A DNA stretch of 24,378 nt from an uncultured Sulfitobacter sp. (GCA_937923365.1 CALAIJ010000026.1:1-24378); one strand, 5' to 3'; shown: positions 7,953-17,054, numbered from the stretch's first letter. The notes: a model not told the origin generated them from the sequence alone. A program made the numbers and translations.

Positions 7953-10900
7953 TTACGTGTTGACGTTGATCTCGTCGTTGATGATCAATGTGCCCTCATC
8001 GCCAAGCGTGTAGATGTCAAAGCTGTCGCCATCACGGACAGTGCTGCCCGTCTTGGACGCACCTGCAATATTGACCGTATCGTCACCGCCGCCATTGATC
8101 TGCAACTCGTTGGAGTTACCCGACAAGGCCAGCAATGTGGTCTCGTCGATGGTCAGGTTGCCTTCTTCGGCGAACTTGAGATCAAGGGTTTCGATGTTGA
8201 AGTCACCCAGCGTGTTGGCATTCAACGATACCTGAGTTGCTGCGGCTTCGTCGTCGAAGACCACGTAGGTGCCGTTGATGTTGCCCGCATCGTCCGTGGC
8301 CGTGATGACCAGGTGCGACCCGTCGGGGACGTCATTGTCAAAGCCGAAGCGCGTCTCGTTAAAGACGTTGTCGTCGGACTGAATGCCGCCCACTTCAGAG
8401 ATAGAGCCGTTGGCTGCCACTTCATGCACCGCCAGATCGTCGTCGTTGATCTCGGTGGTGATGCCGCGGATACCGTCACCGTCCCGTGTGAAGGACGCGA
8501 TGACCGGACCGTCCGGCGCATCGGTGTCGATGGCCAGCGTGTCGGTGATCGTATCGACGTTGCCCGCAGCGTCCGTTGCCGTGACGCTGATGTTCGCACT
8601 GTAGGTACCACCGCGAATGGCGCTTGGCGGAATGGTCAGGGACCAGTTGCCTGCACTATCCACATTGGCTGTGTGCTGCGTGCCATCAAAAGTCACCATG
8701 ACAGAGGACCCTGCCTCGACCTGGCCACCCAGATCAATGCCTGTGGCGACTTCGGCGGCATTTGCCACACCGTCTGCACCACCTGCACCGCTGTTCATGC
8801 TGAAGGGCACAACCTCGGTGTCGACACGCACTGTGCCGCTGGCTGTATCCACGTTGCCGGCACGGTCTGTCGCAGTGACCATGACGGGTGCATTATACGT
8901 GCCCTCGGCGATCTGGCTTGCGGAATAAACCGCCGTCCAGTTGCCTGCTGCGTCGACTGCTGCGTTCACATCGACACCGTTAAAGTTGACCACCACGGAG
9001 GTGGAGCCGACTTCGGTGGTGCCCATGATCTGCATGCCGCCACCTGCAAGGCGCTCCATGCCGTTGACAACACTGTCGGCACCGCCAACTGCGCCCACAT
9101 TGATGCTGAGGTTTTCGACCTCGGTATCAACCTGAACAGAGCTTGTGGCTTCCAGCGGGTTGCCCGCAGGATCGACCGTGCTTGCGTGGATATCGGCCGT
9201 ATAGGTGCCGGGGGCCACTTCGTGCGCGCCAAAGTTGGACGACCAGTTGCCTGCACCATCGGCCATGACCGTGTGGCTGACACCGTTCATGGTGACAATC
9301 ACTGTGGCGTTGGCGTTGGTGGTGCCTGTGAGGGTCACACCGTCGCTTGCCTCGGCGGCGTTGATGATGTTGTCACCCTCAATCGGTGTCGAGGAGATCG
9401 TCAGCACACCTGCGTCACGGTCAACAACCACATCTTGCGTGATCGTCTCCATGTTGCCAGCCGCATCTGTGGCCGTGGCGGACATAACGACAGTCTGCTC
9501 ACCCGTGGGGATTTCACCCTCGGCAAAGTTGACGGTCCATGTGCCATTGGCACTGACTGTCGCCTGATGGGTAAACCCGTTCATGGTGACGCTGACGGTA
9601 GAGCCGGGCTCGGTTGTGCCTGTCATCACGAAACCGCCTGCGGCCTCTGCGATGTTGATCACGCCGTCCGTACCACCTGTGGTGCCAGTAAAGCTGAAAT
9701 CACGCACCAGCGTGTCGATATCAACCTCGCCCGTTGTGGTGGAAGAGTTGCCGAAGCTGTCTGTCGCCACGGCTGTGACCGTTGCCGTCAACTCGCCCGT
9801 GGGCACTTCGGACATCGGGAAATCAACGGACCAGTTGCCGTTAGCATCCACAGTCGCATTGTGCGTGCCGGACCCGAAGGTCACAACCACGGTGGAGCCC
9901 GCCTGCGCCGTGCCCGTAAGGGTCACGCCGTCCTGGCTTTCTGCAAAGTTGACCGTGCCGTCACCCTCGACTGTTGCGGTCTCGATGGTGATGTTGGTCA
10001 CCGTATCGACCACAAGCGTGTCGGTGGAAGTAGAGCTGTTGCCAAAGCTGTCCGTCGTCACAAACGTGATGTCTGTGCTGTACTCACCGCCCTGCAACGT
10101 ACCGGACGCCCATGAAACAGACCAAGAGCCGTCCTCGCCAATGGTTGTGGACTGGGTAATGCCCGAGATGGTGACATCCAAGGATGCGCCCGCCTCGCCC
10201 GTCCCTGTCAGGGTCACGCCGTTTTCAAAGCTTTCCGCGTTGAAGAAGTCGCCGACAGAATCCGTACCCGCCGTAACTTCGATTTCCGGCGCGGTTGTGT
10301 CGATCACAAAGCTTGGACCGTCCAGAACAACGACGCCGCCGTCTGTTGTGACGGTGACCGTGCTTTCGTACGTGCCATCCTCGGGGAAGTTATCGCCCTC
10401 AAAGACCGCCTCATAGGTGCCATCCGGCGCGATCACGGTCTCGACTTCTTTATCGCCGATTGTGACGACCACTTTGTCGCCAGGCTCACCGCCGCCCGTG
10501 ACGGTCAGGCTGTTGACTGTGTTGTCGTCGCCACCAATGTTGGTGTTGGCATCGGGCTGATCAACGTGAGGGGCTGCGGGACCTGCAGGCTCTTCGCCGC
10601 CGCCACCGCCGCCGGCAACGCTGCCCGCAAGGACTGCCGCACCGGCTACACCGGCTGCTGCCGTACCAAAGCCACCGCCAAGCGCACCCAGAAGCGGCAC
10701 ACCCAGCATGGATACTTCGTTGTCACCGGGGGCCACAACGGCTGCTGTCTCTGTGCGACCAAGATAGATCAGATCGTCAGAAGGGCTCCATTTGCCCCAC
10801 TGCTCGGTGGGGCCGAACTGCGCGTACAGATCGCCCGCACCCTGATCGACGAAAGACACTTCGTTCAGATAGCCATCTGACGAGATGAACAGCCGGTTGG

Positions 10901-11132
10901 CGCTGCCACTGCTGTTGAAGTAATTGTCGATCGTGATCATGCGACCATCGTTCAGGGTAATGAGCAGATCATTACCGGAACGCACCTGACCCTGAAGGTC
11001 GGACTGCCGCAAGTTAAGGGAAATTTCCTGACCGCTGCCGGCCTGGATGATGTGGGAGTTTCCTTGGTTGGAAATAACCCCACGCTGCAAACCGCCCGCA
11101 CCATCGCGGACGACGAAATCAATCGCCTTCAT
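7953..11132 (-). CDS. BapA-like Ig-repeat surface adhesin, type I secretion substrate
   Basis: The 1059-residue protein starts with a BapA/LapF-type prefix domain (about residues 1-135). An Ala/Gly hydrophobic segment (140-175) and a run of six glycines (174-179) follow. Then come Ig-like repeats of 98-101 residues with the pattern GDxxxNxAE...GVTLTGT...GSTVxVTxNG...GNWxV...TDxxGN...VDT; TDxxGN or a close variant recurs seven times (about residues 360, 458, 555, 653, 755, 853, 946). The tail (about 965-1059) is acidic and resembles the C-terminal secretion region of such adhesins. No cysteine occurs, and there is no RTX nonapeptide array, only an isolated GGGDDT. Family role is cell-surface attachment and biofilm formation. 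The secretion genes directly downstream are its likely exporter. No strong ribosome site precedes the ATG (GAGG is about 15 bases upstream). Confidence 0.9.
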   Translation of the reverse strand: MKAIDFVVRDGAGGLQRGVISNQGNSHIIQAGSGQEISLNLRQSDLQGQVRSGNDLLITLNDGRMITIDNYFNSSGSANRLFISSDGYLNEVSFVDQGAGDLYAQFGPTEQWGKWSPSDDLIYLGRTETAAVVAPGDNEVSMLGVPLLGALGGGFGTAAAGVAGAAVLAGSVAGGGGGGEEPAGPAAPHVDQPDANTNIGGDDNTVNSLTVTGGGEPGDKVVVTIGDKEVETVIAPDGTYEAVFEGDNFPEDGTYESTVTVTTDGGVVVLDGPSFVIDTTAPEIEVTAGTDSVGDFFNAESFENGVTLTGTGEAGASLDVTISGITQSTTIGEDGSWSVSWASGTLQGGEYSTDITFVTTDSFGNSSTSTDTLVVDTVTNITIETATVEGDGTVNFAESQDGVTLTGTAQAGSTVVVTFGSGTHNATVDANGNWSVDFPMSEVPTGELTATVTAVATDSFGNSSTTTGEVDIDTLVRDFSFTGTTGGTDGVINIAEAAGGFVMTGTTEPGSTVSVTMNGFTHQATVSANGTWTVNFAEGEIPTGEQTVVMSATATDAAGNMETITQDVVVDRDAGVLTISSTPIEGDNIINAAEASDGVTLTGTTNANATVIVTMNGVSHTVMADGAGNWSSNFGAHEVAPGTYTADIHASTVDPAGNPLEATSSVQVDTEVENLSINVGAVGGADSVVNGMERLAGGGMQIMGTTEVGSTSVVVNFNGVDVNAAVDAAGNWTAVYSASQIAEGTYNAPVMVTATDRAGNVDTASGTVRVDTEVVPFSMNSGAGGADGVANAAEVATGIDLGGQVEAGSSVMVTFDGTQHTANVDSAGNWSLTIPPSAIRGGTYSANISVTATDAAGNVDTITDTLAIDTDAPDGPVIASFTRDGDGIRGITTEINDDDLAVHEVAANGSISEVGGIQSDDNVFNETRFGFDNDVPDGSHLVITATDDAGNINGTYVVFDDEAAATQVSLNANTLGDFNIETLDLKFAEEGNLTIDETTLLALSGNSNELQINGGGDDTVNIAGASKTGSTVRDGDSFDIYTLGDEGTLIINDEINVNT
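8523..10265 (-). repeat. Array of six ~100-residue Ig-like repeats inside the adhesin
   Basis: Reading the minus strand, repeat units run approximately 10265-9969, 9968-9672, 9671-9378, 9377-9081, 9080-8778 and 8777-8523. Each covers 98-101 residues except the last (about 85). A degenerate unit precedes them (residues about 190-289) and a divergent one follows (about 871-960). Copies share a protein pattern but differ clearly at the DNA level, so the array is old and not a recent slippage product. Unit boundaries were set by eye at the GDxxxN motif. Confidence 0.85.
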
Positions 11133-11443
11133 AACACCACCACTCTACCTCAAAGGACCGTTCTATGCGGGCCTTTTCGTGTTCTATTCTATATGAAGCC
11201 AGCCCATTCTAGTGCGCCGTGCTTTCACGTTTGTAGGTTTTGAATACCTCTAAACCATTCAAGAATCTAGAGTCTTTTTTCGCACAAAGCTCCCCTCAAC
11301 CGACGGATGAGCAGGACGCTGACACAATCTCGGTCAGCCAACTCCTTGTAATTGATTCATTTAATTCAACTTTTTGCGCGCCATCACTGGGGGATCTTGC
11401 ACAAACAGTTGACATTCAAGGCAACCCTACCGAGCAATTGTGT
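11133..11443. promoter_or_regulatory. AT-rich divergent control region between adhesin and hydrolase
   Basis: This 311-base stretch is much richer in A and T than the flanking genes and must hold promoters for both directions. For the adhesin, TAGAAT on the minus strand (11191-11186) is a possible -10 box about 54 bases before the ATG. An imperfect hairpin in the would-be leader pairs AAAGGACCG (11153-11161) with CGGGCCTTT. On the plus side there are a near-palindrome TTGATTCATTTAATTCAA at 11352-11369, a possible operator, and a TTGACA at 11409-11414 without a convincing -10. A GAATCTAGAGTC near-palindrome at 11263-11274 is followed by six Ts. No box is certain. Confidence 0.45.
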
Positions 11444-13438
11444 ATGAACATTGCAACAAACACCCTCCGCGCGCTCTCTGAAGACCCTGATTTCGGCATC
11501 ACCCTGTCCGATGGCTGCCGCTTGTCGGCCCGTATCTGGATGCCCGATGATGCAGGCGACGATCCGGTTCCGGTCATCCTTGAATACCTGCCCTACCGCA
11601 AACGCGATGGCACCTGTGCGCGTGATGCGCTGACCCATCCGTACTTTGCCAAACGCGGCTATGCCTGCGTGCGCGTTGACATGCGCGGCAATGGCGACAG
11701 TGAAGGGCTAATGGCAGACGAATACAGCCAACAGGAACTCGACGATGCCTGCGAGGTGATCGCTCAACTGGCCGCGCAGCCGTGGTGCAATGGCCGCGTC
11801 GGCATGATGGGCATCTCGTGGGGCGGCTTTAATGGTCTGCAAGTGGCCGCGATGCAGCCCGACGCGCTCAAGGCTGTGATCACGCTGTGCTCGACGGTGG
11901 ATCGCTACGCAGATGACATCCATTACAAGGGCGGCTGTCTGCTGAACGAGAATCTAGGCTGGGGTGCGACGATGTGGTCCTATTCGTCGCGCGCGCCCGA
12001 CCCTGCCCTGCGCGCTGACTGGCGCGAGATGTGGCTTGACCGGCTGGAGAACGAGCCCTTCCTGCCCTCCCTCTGGCTGCGCCACCAGACCCGCGACGCT
12101 TATTGGCAGCACGGCTCGGTGATCGAAGATTACTCCAAGCTGACCGCCAAAGTGCTGGCCATCGGTGGCTGGGGCGACGCCTACAAGAATGCCGTGCCGC
12201 AATTGGTGGAGGCCCTGCCCGGCGCCAAATGCATTACCGGTCCTTGGGTGCACAAATACCCTCACTTTGCCATCCCCGAACCACGCATCGGCTTTCTGCA
12301 AGAGGCCCTGCGCTGGTGGGACCGCTGGCTCAAGGACGCAGATACCGGCGTGGAGGACGACCCCGATTACCGCGCCTATCTGATGGACGGCGCGCGCCCC
12401 GCCACTTGGTACGCAGAGCGCCCCGGCCGCTGGATTGCCGAGGCGCAGGGCGCGACCAGCCATCTGGACACCTCAGCGCTGCATCTGACGGATGCGGGCC
12501 TGGCAGGCAGCGCAGGCGCGTTGACCGCCAGCGTCGCGTCGCCTGCCCATTGTGGCGCGGACGCAGGTGAATACTGTGCAATCTGGCTGGGGCCCGAACT
12601 GCCCGGCGACCAGCGTCAGGATGATGCGCTCTCTACAACCTTTGACAGCGAAGCATTGACCGCCGACATGGATATCGTTGGGGCCCCGCGCCTGACACTG
12701 ACACTGGCAAGTGACAAACCGCAGGCGCAAATCGCGGTCCGGCTGAACCACATTCATCCCGACGGGGCTTCGACGCGCATCACATATGGCGTTCTGAACC
12801 TGAGCCATGCGACCAGCCATGTGACGCCAAAGGCCATGACACCGCACGCGCCGCACGACGTCACCGTTGAACTGGACCACATCGCCTACCGCGTGCCGAA
12901 AGGGCACAAGCTGCGCGTCTCGATCTCGACCGCGTACTGGCCGTTGCTTTGGCCCGCGCCAGACGCTGCCACCTTGCAGCTGACTGCGGGGCAGATCGCC
13001 CTGCCCCAGCGCCCTACGCGCGGCGGCGACGAATACACCTTCCCGCTACCAGAAGCGGATGCGCCGTGGGACACAGAGGAAATCCGGCCCGAGGCACATG
13101 TGCGCCGCAGAGAGGTGGACATGCAGACAGGCGTTGTGTCGCTGGTGATCGAGGACGACTTTGGCAAGGTCCGCGACAGCGACCACGGACTTGTGAACGG
13201 CTCCATGGCCCGCGAACGCTGGGACATCCATCCGGACGATCCACTGTCGGCCCGTGGCACCTGTCACTGGACAGACGAACTGGAGCGTGACGACATACGG
13301 CTGCGTACGGAAACCCACTCCGCCATGTGGTCGGACAAGGAAAATTTCTATCTGACCGCCCGCGTCGAGGCCTATGAGAATGACACTTTGGTCTTTGAAC
13401 GCGATCTGGAGGACACGGTCCCACGCGACCATCTGTAA
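11444..13438 (+). CDS. CocE/NonD family (peptidase S15-like) alpha/beta hydrolase
   Basis: Starting from the ATG at 11444 the protein has 664 residues. The catalytic triad is visible: S125 in GISWGG, D245 in GGWGDAYKN and H270 in GPWVHKYPH, with spacing close to cocaine esterase. The N-terminal hydrolase domain is followed by the jelly-roll domain of the S15/CocE family and about 130 further residues ending FERDLEDTVPRDHL. There is no signal peptide, so it acts in the cytoplasm. The frame extends to a TTG at 11240, but those 68 residues are AT-rich, low in GC at third positions and unlike the family, so I treat them as leader. The peptide-type importer downstream suggests it cleaves an imported ester or peptide (inference). 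Family reactions include ester hydrolysis and X-Pro dipeptide release. Confidence 0.85.
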   Translation: MNIATNTLRALSEDPDFGITLSDGCRLSARIWMPDDAGDDPVPVILEYLPYRKRDGTCARDALTHPYFAKRGYACVRVDMRGNGDSEGLMADEYSQQELDDACEVIAQLAAQPWCNGRVGMMGISWGGFNGLQVAAMQPDALKAVITLCSTVDRYADDIHYKGGCLLNENLGWGATMWSYSSRAPDPALRADWREMWLDRLENEPFLPSLWLRHQTRDAYWQHGSVIEDYSKLTAKVLAIGGWGDAYKNAVPQLVEALPGAKCITGPWVHKYPHFAIPEPRIGFLQEALRWWDRWLKDADTGVEDDPDYRAYLMDGARPATWYAERPGRWIAEAQGATSHLDTSALHLTDAGLAGSAGALTASVASPAHCGADAGEYCAIWLGPELPGDQRQDDALSTTFDSEALTADMDIVGAPRLTLTLASDKPQAQIAVRLNHIHPDGASTRITYGVLNLSHATSHVTPKAMTPHAPHDVTVELDHIAYRVPKGHKLRVSISTAYWPLLWPAPDAATLQLTAGQIALPQRPTRGGDEYTFPLPEADAPWDTEEIRPEAHVRRREVDMQTGVVSLVIEDDFGKVRDSDHGLVNGSMARERWDIHPDDPLSARGTCHWTDELERDDIRLRTETHSAMWSDKENFYLTARVEAYENDTLVFERDLEDTVPRDHL

Positions 13439-13558
13439 CACCCTTGTCATGAATTCAGGGCATTAACCCTTGCGATATTGCCCGCGATGGGCAACCTTAA
13501 CCTCGCAATCAATAACAGGCGCATCAAAGCGCTATGATTCCAACTGGGAGAACCACTA
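13439..13558 (+). promoter_or_regulatory. Hairpin-containing leader upstream of the binding-protein gene
   Basis: A nested stem-loop lies here: TTGCCC (13478-13483) pairs with GGGCAA (13489-13494), enclosed by TTGCGA (13470-13475) and TCGCAA (13503-13508). A TATGAT at 13533-13538 could be a -10 box, giving the transporter its own promoter, though the -35 is poor. A GGGAGA ribosome site at about 13546 serves the ATG at 13559. The stem-loop may terminate the hydrolase transcript or protect the downstream mRNA. Confidence 0.45.
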
Positions 13559-15169
13559 ATGAAAGACGATCTGAAACACCTGACGGGTGAAGTGGCAAAA
13601 GGTGCCCTCACACGCCGTGAATTTATCGCCCGCGCGGCCGCCTTGGGCGTGACTGCTGCTGTTGCGAACTCCATGCTGGCCTCTCAGGCCCGCGCTGACG
13701 GCCATGCCAAGCCTGTTGCCGGCGGTACCTTCCGCATGGGCGTTCAGGGTGGCGAGTCGACGAACACCCAAGACCCCGCGACATGGGCCTCTGATGTGCC
13801 AATCGCGATTGGTCAGCTTTGGGGCGAGACATTGGTCGAAGTTGAGCCTGACGGCTCCTTGATCGGTCTGGTGGCTGAATCGTGGGAAGGCTCTGCCGAC
13901 GCCAAGACATGGACCTTCAAGATCCGCGAAAACTGCATGTTCTCCACGGGCACGGCTGTCACAGCCGACGACGTTCTGAAAACGATGGAGCGTCACTCCA
14001 ACGAAGATTCCAAGTCCGGCGCTCTGGGCATCATGAAAGGCATCAAGGCGATGTCTGCAGACGGCATGAACTTTGTTGTTGAGCTGGACATCGGCAACGC
14101 CGACCTGCCCTACCTGATGGCCGACTACCACCTGATGATCCAGCCCGGCGGCGGCATGGGTGCAGAAGATGCAGCCATCGGCACCGGCGCTTATGTCATG
14201 GAAAGCTTTGAGCCCGGCGTGCGCGCCACGGCCACACGTCGCTCCGACTATTGGGGTGGCGATCAGACCGTGACAGCCCACTACGACAAGGTCGAAGTCA
14301 TCGTTCTGAACGACGCGACGGCCCGTACCGCGGCGCTGCAGTCCGGTCAGGTCGACACGATCAACCGTGTGGAGCCAAAGATCGCCAAGCTGCTGGACCG
14401 CGCGCCAACGCTCTCCGTACAAAACGTCTCTGGTCGGGGCCACTATGTGTTCATCGCGCATATCGACGCCGCACCGTTCGACAACAACGATCTGCGTCTG
14501 GCGCTGAAGTACGCCATGAACCGTCAGGAAATGGTGGACAAGATCCTTCAGGGCTACGGCGGTATTGGCAACGACATGCCGATCAACGCAGCCTACCCGC
14601 TGTTTGACGACACCATCCCTCAGCGCGAGTTCTCGCTTGAAAAAGCGGCCGAACACTACAAAAAGTCAGGCCACGACGGCTCTCCGATCATCCTGCGCAC
14701 TGCGGATGGTGCTTTCCCGGGTGCGGTCGACGCGGCGGCCCTGTTCCAGCAGTCCTGTGAGGCGGCGGGTATTCCTCTTGAGGTCAAGCGTGAGCCAAAC
14801 GACGGTTACTGGTCCGAGGTCTGGAACGTGCAGCCCTTCTGCTGCTCCTACTGGGGTGGCCGTCCGGTGCAGGACCAGATGTATGCGACCGCGTATCTGT
14901 CCACAGCCGACTGGAACGACACCCGTTGGAAGCGTGACGAATTCGACGCCATGCTGCTGGAGGCGCGTGCCGAGCTGGACGAAGCCAAGCGCAAAGAACT
15001 CTACTCCAAGATGGGCCGCATGCTGCGCGAAGAAGGCGGCCTGATCCTGCCCATGTTCAACGACTTCATCGACGCCGTGTCGAACGAAGTTCAGGGCTTT
15101 GTCGGCGATCCGAACGGCCCACAGATGGCTTGGTACGCCTTCAAGAAAACGTGGAAGGCGGCGGCTTAA
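13559..15169 (+). CDS. Peptide-type ABC transporter substrate-binding protein (SBP family 5), Tat-exported
   Basis: The 536-residue protein is a DppA/OppA-like periplasmic binding protein. The N-terminus has a twin-arginine signal, TRREFI at residues 18-23, then a hydrophobic stretch and a likely cleavage site after ARA (46). The family fold shows in WASDVPIAIGQLWGETLVEVEPDG, AESWEGSADAKTWTFKIREN, FSTGTAVTADDVLKTMERH, GTGAYVMESFEPG and FDNNDLRLALKYAMNRQEMVD (given in part). It would capture a peptide or similar solute and deliver it to the two permeases. A ribosome site GGGAGA precedes the ATG. The gene uses many CGT arginine codons, in keeping with high expression. Ligand not predictable; oligopeptides, glutathione-like compounds or opines are all possible in this family. 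Confidence 0.93.
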   Translation: MKDDLKHLTGEVAKGALTRREFIARAAALGVTAAVANSMLASQARADGHAKPVAGGTFRMGVQGGESTNTQDPATWASDVPIAIGQLWGETLVEVEPDGSLIGLVAESWEGSADAKTWTFKIRENCMFSTGTAVTADDVLKTMERHSNEDSKSGALGIMKGIKAMSADGMNFVVELDIGNADLPYLMADYHLMIQPGGGMGAEDAAIGTGAYVMESFEPGVRATATRRSDYWGGDQTVTAHYDKVEVIVLNDATARTAALQSGQVDTINRVEPKIAKLLDRAPTLSVQNVSGRGHYVFIAHIDAAPFDNNDLRLALKYAMNRQEMVDKILQGYGGIGNDMPINAAYPLFDDTIPQREFSLEKAAEHYKKSGHDGSPIILRTADGAFPGAVDAAALFQQSCEAAGIPLEVKREPNDGYWSEVWNVQPFCCSYWGGRPVQDQMYATAYLSTADWNDTRWKRDEFDAMLLEARAELDEAKRKELYSKMGRMLREEGGLILPMFNDFIDAVSNEVQGFVGDPNGPQMAWYAFKKTWKAAA

Positions 15170-15178
15170 GAGGTCCCC

Positions 15179-16135
15179 GTGCATCCTGTCGTAAAACTGG
15201 TCGCCCAGCGCATTGCGCTGGGCCTCCTCCTGCTCTTCGCAGCATCCATCCTGATTTTCGCGGGCACCATGATGTTGCCCGGGGACGTGGCCCAACAAAT
15301 TCTGGGCCAATCCGCGACACCCGAAAGCCTCGCCAATTTGCGCGCAGAGCTGGGTCTGAACGATCCTCCGGTGGCGCGCTACTTCCAATGGCTTGGCGGC
15401 TTTGTGCAAGGTGATCTTGGCACGGCATTGACCAATGGCCGCGACATCGGCGAAAGCGTCGGTGGCCGCTTGAAAAACACCCTATTCCTTGCCTTCTGGG
15501 CGGCCGTGATCTCGGTCCCGCTGGCGATCACGCTGGGCCTGCTGGCCGTGCGCTACAAGAACCGTTGGCCGGACAAAGTGATCTCGGCAGTGACGCTGAC
15601 AACCATTTCGATCCCCGAGTTCATGATCGGCTACATCCTGATCTACTGGCTGGCGATCAAACTGCGCTGGTTCTCTTCGGTGGCTTTGATGAACGATTCC
15701 ATGTCGCTGTTTCAAAAACTCGAAGCGATTGCGATCCCTGTCATGGTCCTGACGCTTGTGGTCCTCGCACATATGATGCGCATGACCCGTGCGGCAATCC
15801 TGAACGTGATGCAATCGGCCTACATTGAGACGGCGGAACTCAAGGGCATGGGCATGCTCAAGATCATCCGCAAGCACGCGTTCCCCAATGCGGTCGCACC
15901 CATCGTGAATGTGGTGATGATCAATATGGCCTATCTGGTGGTGGGCGTTGTGGTGGTCGAGGTCGTCTTCGCCTATCCGGGCATGGGCCAGTATCTGGTG
16001 GACCATGTGGCGAAACGCGATGTGCCTGTGGTGCAGGCTTGCGGGCTAATCTTTGCGGCGGTCTATATCGGGCTGAACCTTGTGGCAGATATTGTGTCGA
16101 TCCTCGCTAACCCTCGTTTGCGGCATCCAAAATGA
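15179..16135 (+). CDS. ABC transporter permease, DppB type
   Basis: The 318-residue protein has six hydrophobic helices and the DppB-type N-terminus with a first helix near residues 12-32, followed by a periplasmic region that includes PESLANLRAELGLNDPP. The EAA loop that contacts the ATPase is ELKGMGMLKIIRKHAFPNA (about residues 220-238). The start is GTG at 15179, nine bases after the binding-protein stop and preceded by AGAGG; this start gives the normal family length. It forms the import channel with the second permease. Regulation should follow the binding-protein transcript. Confidence 0.95.
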   Translation: MHPVVKLVAQRIALGLLLLFAASILIFAGTMMLPGDVAQQILGQSATPESLANLRAELGLNDPPVARYFQWLGGFVQGDLGTALTNGRDIGESVGGRLKNTLFLAFWAAVISVPLAITLGLLAVRYKNRWPDKVISAVTLTTISIPEFMIGYILIYWLAIKLRWFSSVALMNDSMSLFQKLEAIAIPVMVLTLVVLAHMMRMTRAAILNVMQSAYIETAELKGMGMLKIIRKHAFPNAVAPIVNVVMINMAYLVVGVVVVEVVFAYPGMGQYLVDHVAKRDVPVVQACGLIFAAVYIGLNLVADIVSILANPRLRHPK

Positions 16136-16235
16136 CACAGCTCACAGAACATACCGATACCGAATGGGACGGCGGGCGGGGTGCTTTTGCCCTTGGGCAA
16201 ACAACGCCGCGCGCCGCTCAGCGAAGGACACCGCC
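16136..16235 (+). repeat. Inter-permease spacer with GC-rich head and hairpin (element copy 1)
   Basis: The spacer contains GGGACGGCGGGCGGGG at 16166-16181, then a perfect hairpin TTTGCCC-TT-GGGCAAA at 16186-16201, then a CGCCGCGCGCC tail. The same 16-base head recurs exactly at 18917-18932, again followed by a hairpin and a GCGCCGC tail. A GAAGGA ribosome site for the second permease lies at its end. It may be a short interspersed repeat that also stabilises or attenuates the operon mRNA. Confidence 0.65.
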
Positions 16236-17054
16236 ATGCTGAAAAACATGCCCATCTCCGCCATGATCGGTCTCTCCTTCACGGCGCTGTACTTTCTGAT
16301 GGCCCTCTTCGCGCCGCTCATCGCCCCTTATGGCATGGCCGAGGTCGTGGGCGACGTCTGGGAGCCCTCTTCTTCCGAGTTCCTGCTTGGCACCGACAAC
16401 ATCGGACGCGACCTGCTGACCCGCTTGATCTACGGCGGACGCACCACGATCTTCATCGCCACCATGGCGACAATCCTCAGCTTTGTGACAGGCGCCGTAC
16501 TGGGCTTCTTTGCCGCCGTGTCAGGTGGCTGGATCGACCAAGTGCTCAGCCGTTTCGTGGATTTGATCATGTCGATCCCCTCACTGATCTTCGCCCTTGT
16601 GGTACTCTCGGTGATGCCGACAACCATGTTCATCCTGATCGTCCTGATGGGCCTGTTGGACAGCACACGCGTCTATCGCCTTGCGCGCGCTGTGGCGGTG
16701 GACATCACCGTCATGGACTACGTGGAGGCCGCCCGCCTGCGCGGTGAGAAAACCGCCTGGATCATCTTTCGCGAAATCCTGCCCAATGCGCTCTCGCCGC
16801 TGGTGGCCGAAATGGGCCTGCGCTTCATCTTCATGGTGCTCTTCATCTCGACCCTGTCGTTTCTTGGTCTGGGCGTGCAGCCCCCACAGGCGGACTGGGG
16901 CGGCATCGTGAAAGAGAACAAGGAAGGCATCAACTACGGCATCCAGGCAGCCCTTTATCCGGCCTATGCCATCGCAACCCTGTGCATCTCGATCAACCTC
17001 GTGGCGGACTGGATCCTGAACCGAACCACCTCCCTGAAAGGCGGACGCGGATGA
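16236..17054 (+). CDS. ABC transporter permease, DppC type
   Basis: I start at the ATG at 16236 (MLKNMPISAMIGLSF), which has a GAAGGA ribosome site; the frame continues upstream to 16080 but would overlap the first permease and the repeat spacer. The 272-residue protein has a first helix, then the DppC-type motif FLLGTDNIGRDLLTRLIYGGR, five further helices and the EAA loop EAARLRGEKTAWIIFREILPN, which binds the ATPase. Late in the sequence FLGLGVQPPQADWGG is typical of DppC proteins. It pairs with the upstream permease. The N-terminus is shorter than in many DppC proteins, which fits the chosen start. Confidence 0.94.
   Translation: MLKNMPISAMIGLSFTALYFLMALFAPLIAPYGMAEVVGDVWEPSSSEFLLGTDNIGRDLLTRLIYGGRTTIFIATMATILSFVTGAVLGFFAAVSGGWIDQVLSRFVDLIMSIPSLIFALVVLSVMPTTMFILIVLMGLLDSTRVYRLARAVAVDITVMDYVEAARLRGEKTAWIIFREILPNALSPLVAEMGLRFIFMVLFISTLSFLGLGVQPPQADWGGIVKENKEGINYGIQAALYPAYAIATLCISINLVADWILNRTTSLKGGRG

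Noticed and set aside
8073..8090. GGGDDT near the adhesin C-terminus as an RTX calcium-binding motif
   Set aside because: Only one copy is present; RTX function needs several tandem nonapeptides.
7941..10115. 724-residue open frame on the plus strand, antisense to the adhesin
   Set aside because: It mirrors the codon pattern of the repeat region, its product is a Cys/His/Val/Asp-rich string without domain character, and it has no ribosome site. It is a shadow of the GC-rich repeats.
8523..10265. Regularly spaced repeats of about 300 bases that might suggest a CRISPR-like or satellite array
   Set aside because: The period is a protein-domain period inside one open frame, the DNA copies are well diverged, and there are no short identical repeats with unique spacers.
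13556..14656. 366-residue minus-strand frame opposite the binding-protein gene
   Set aside because: The plus-strand gene has clear family motifs and a Tat signal; the antisense frame is a by-product of codon bias.
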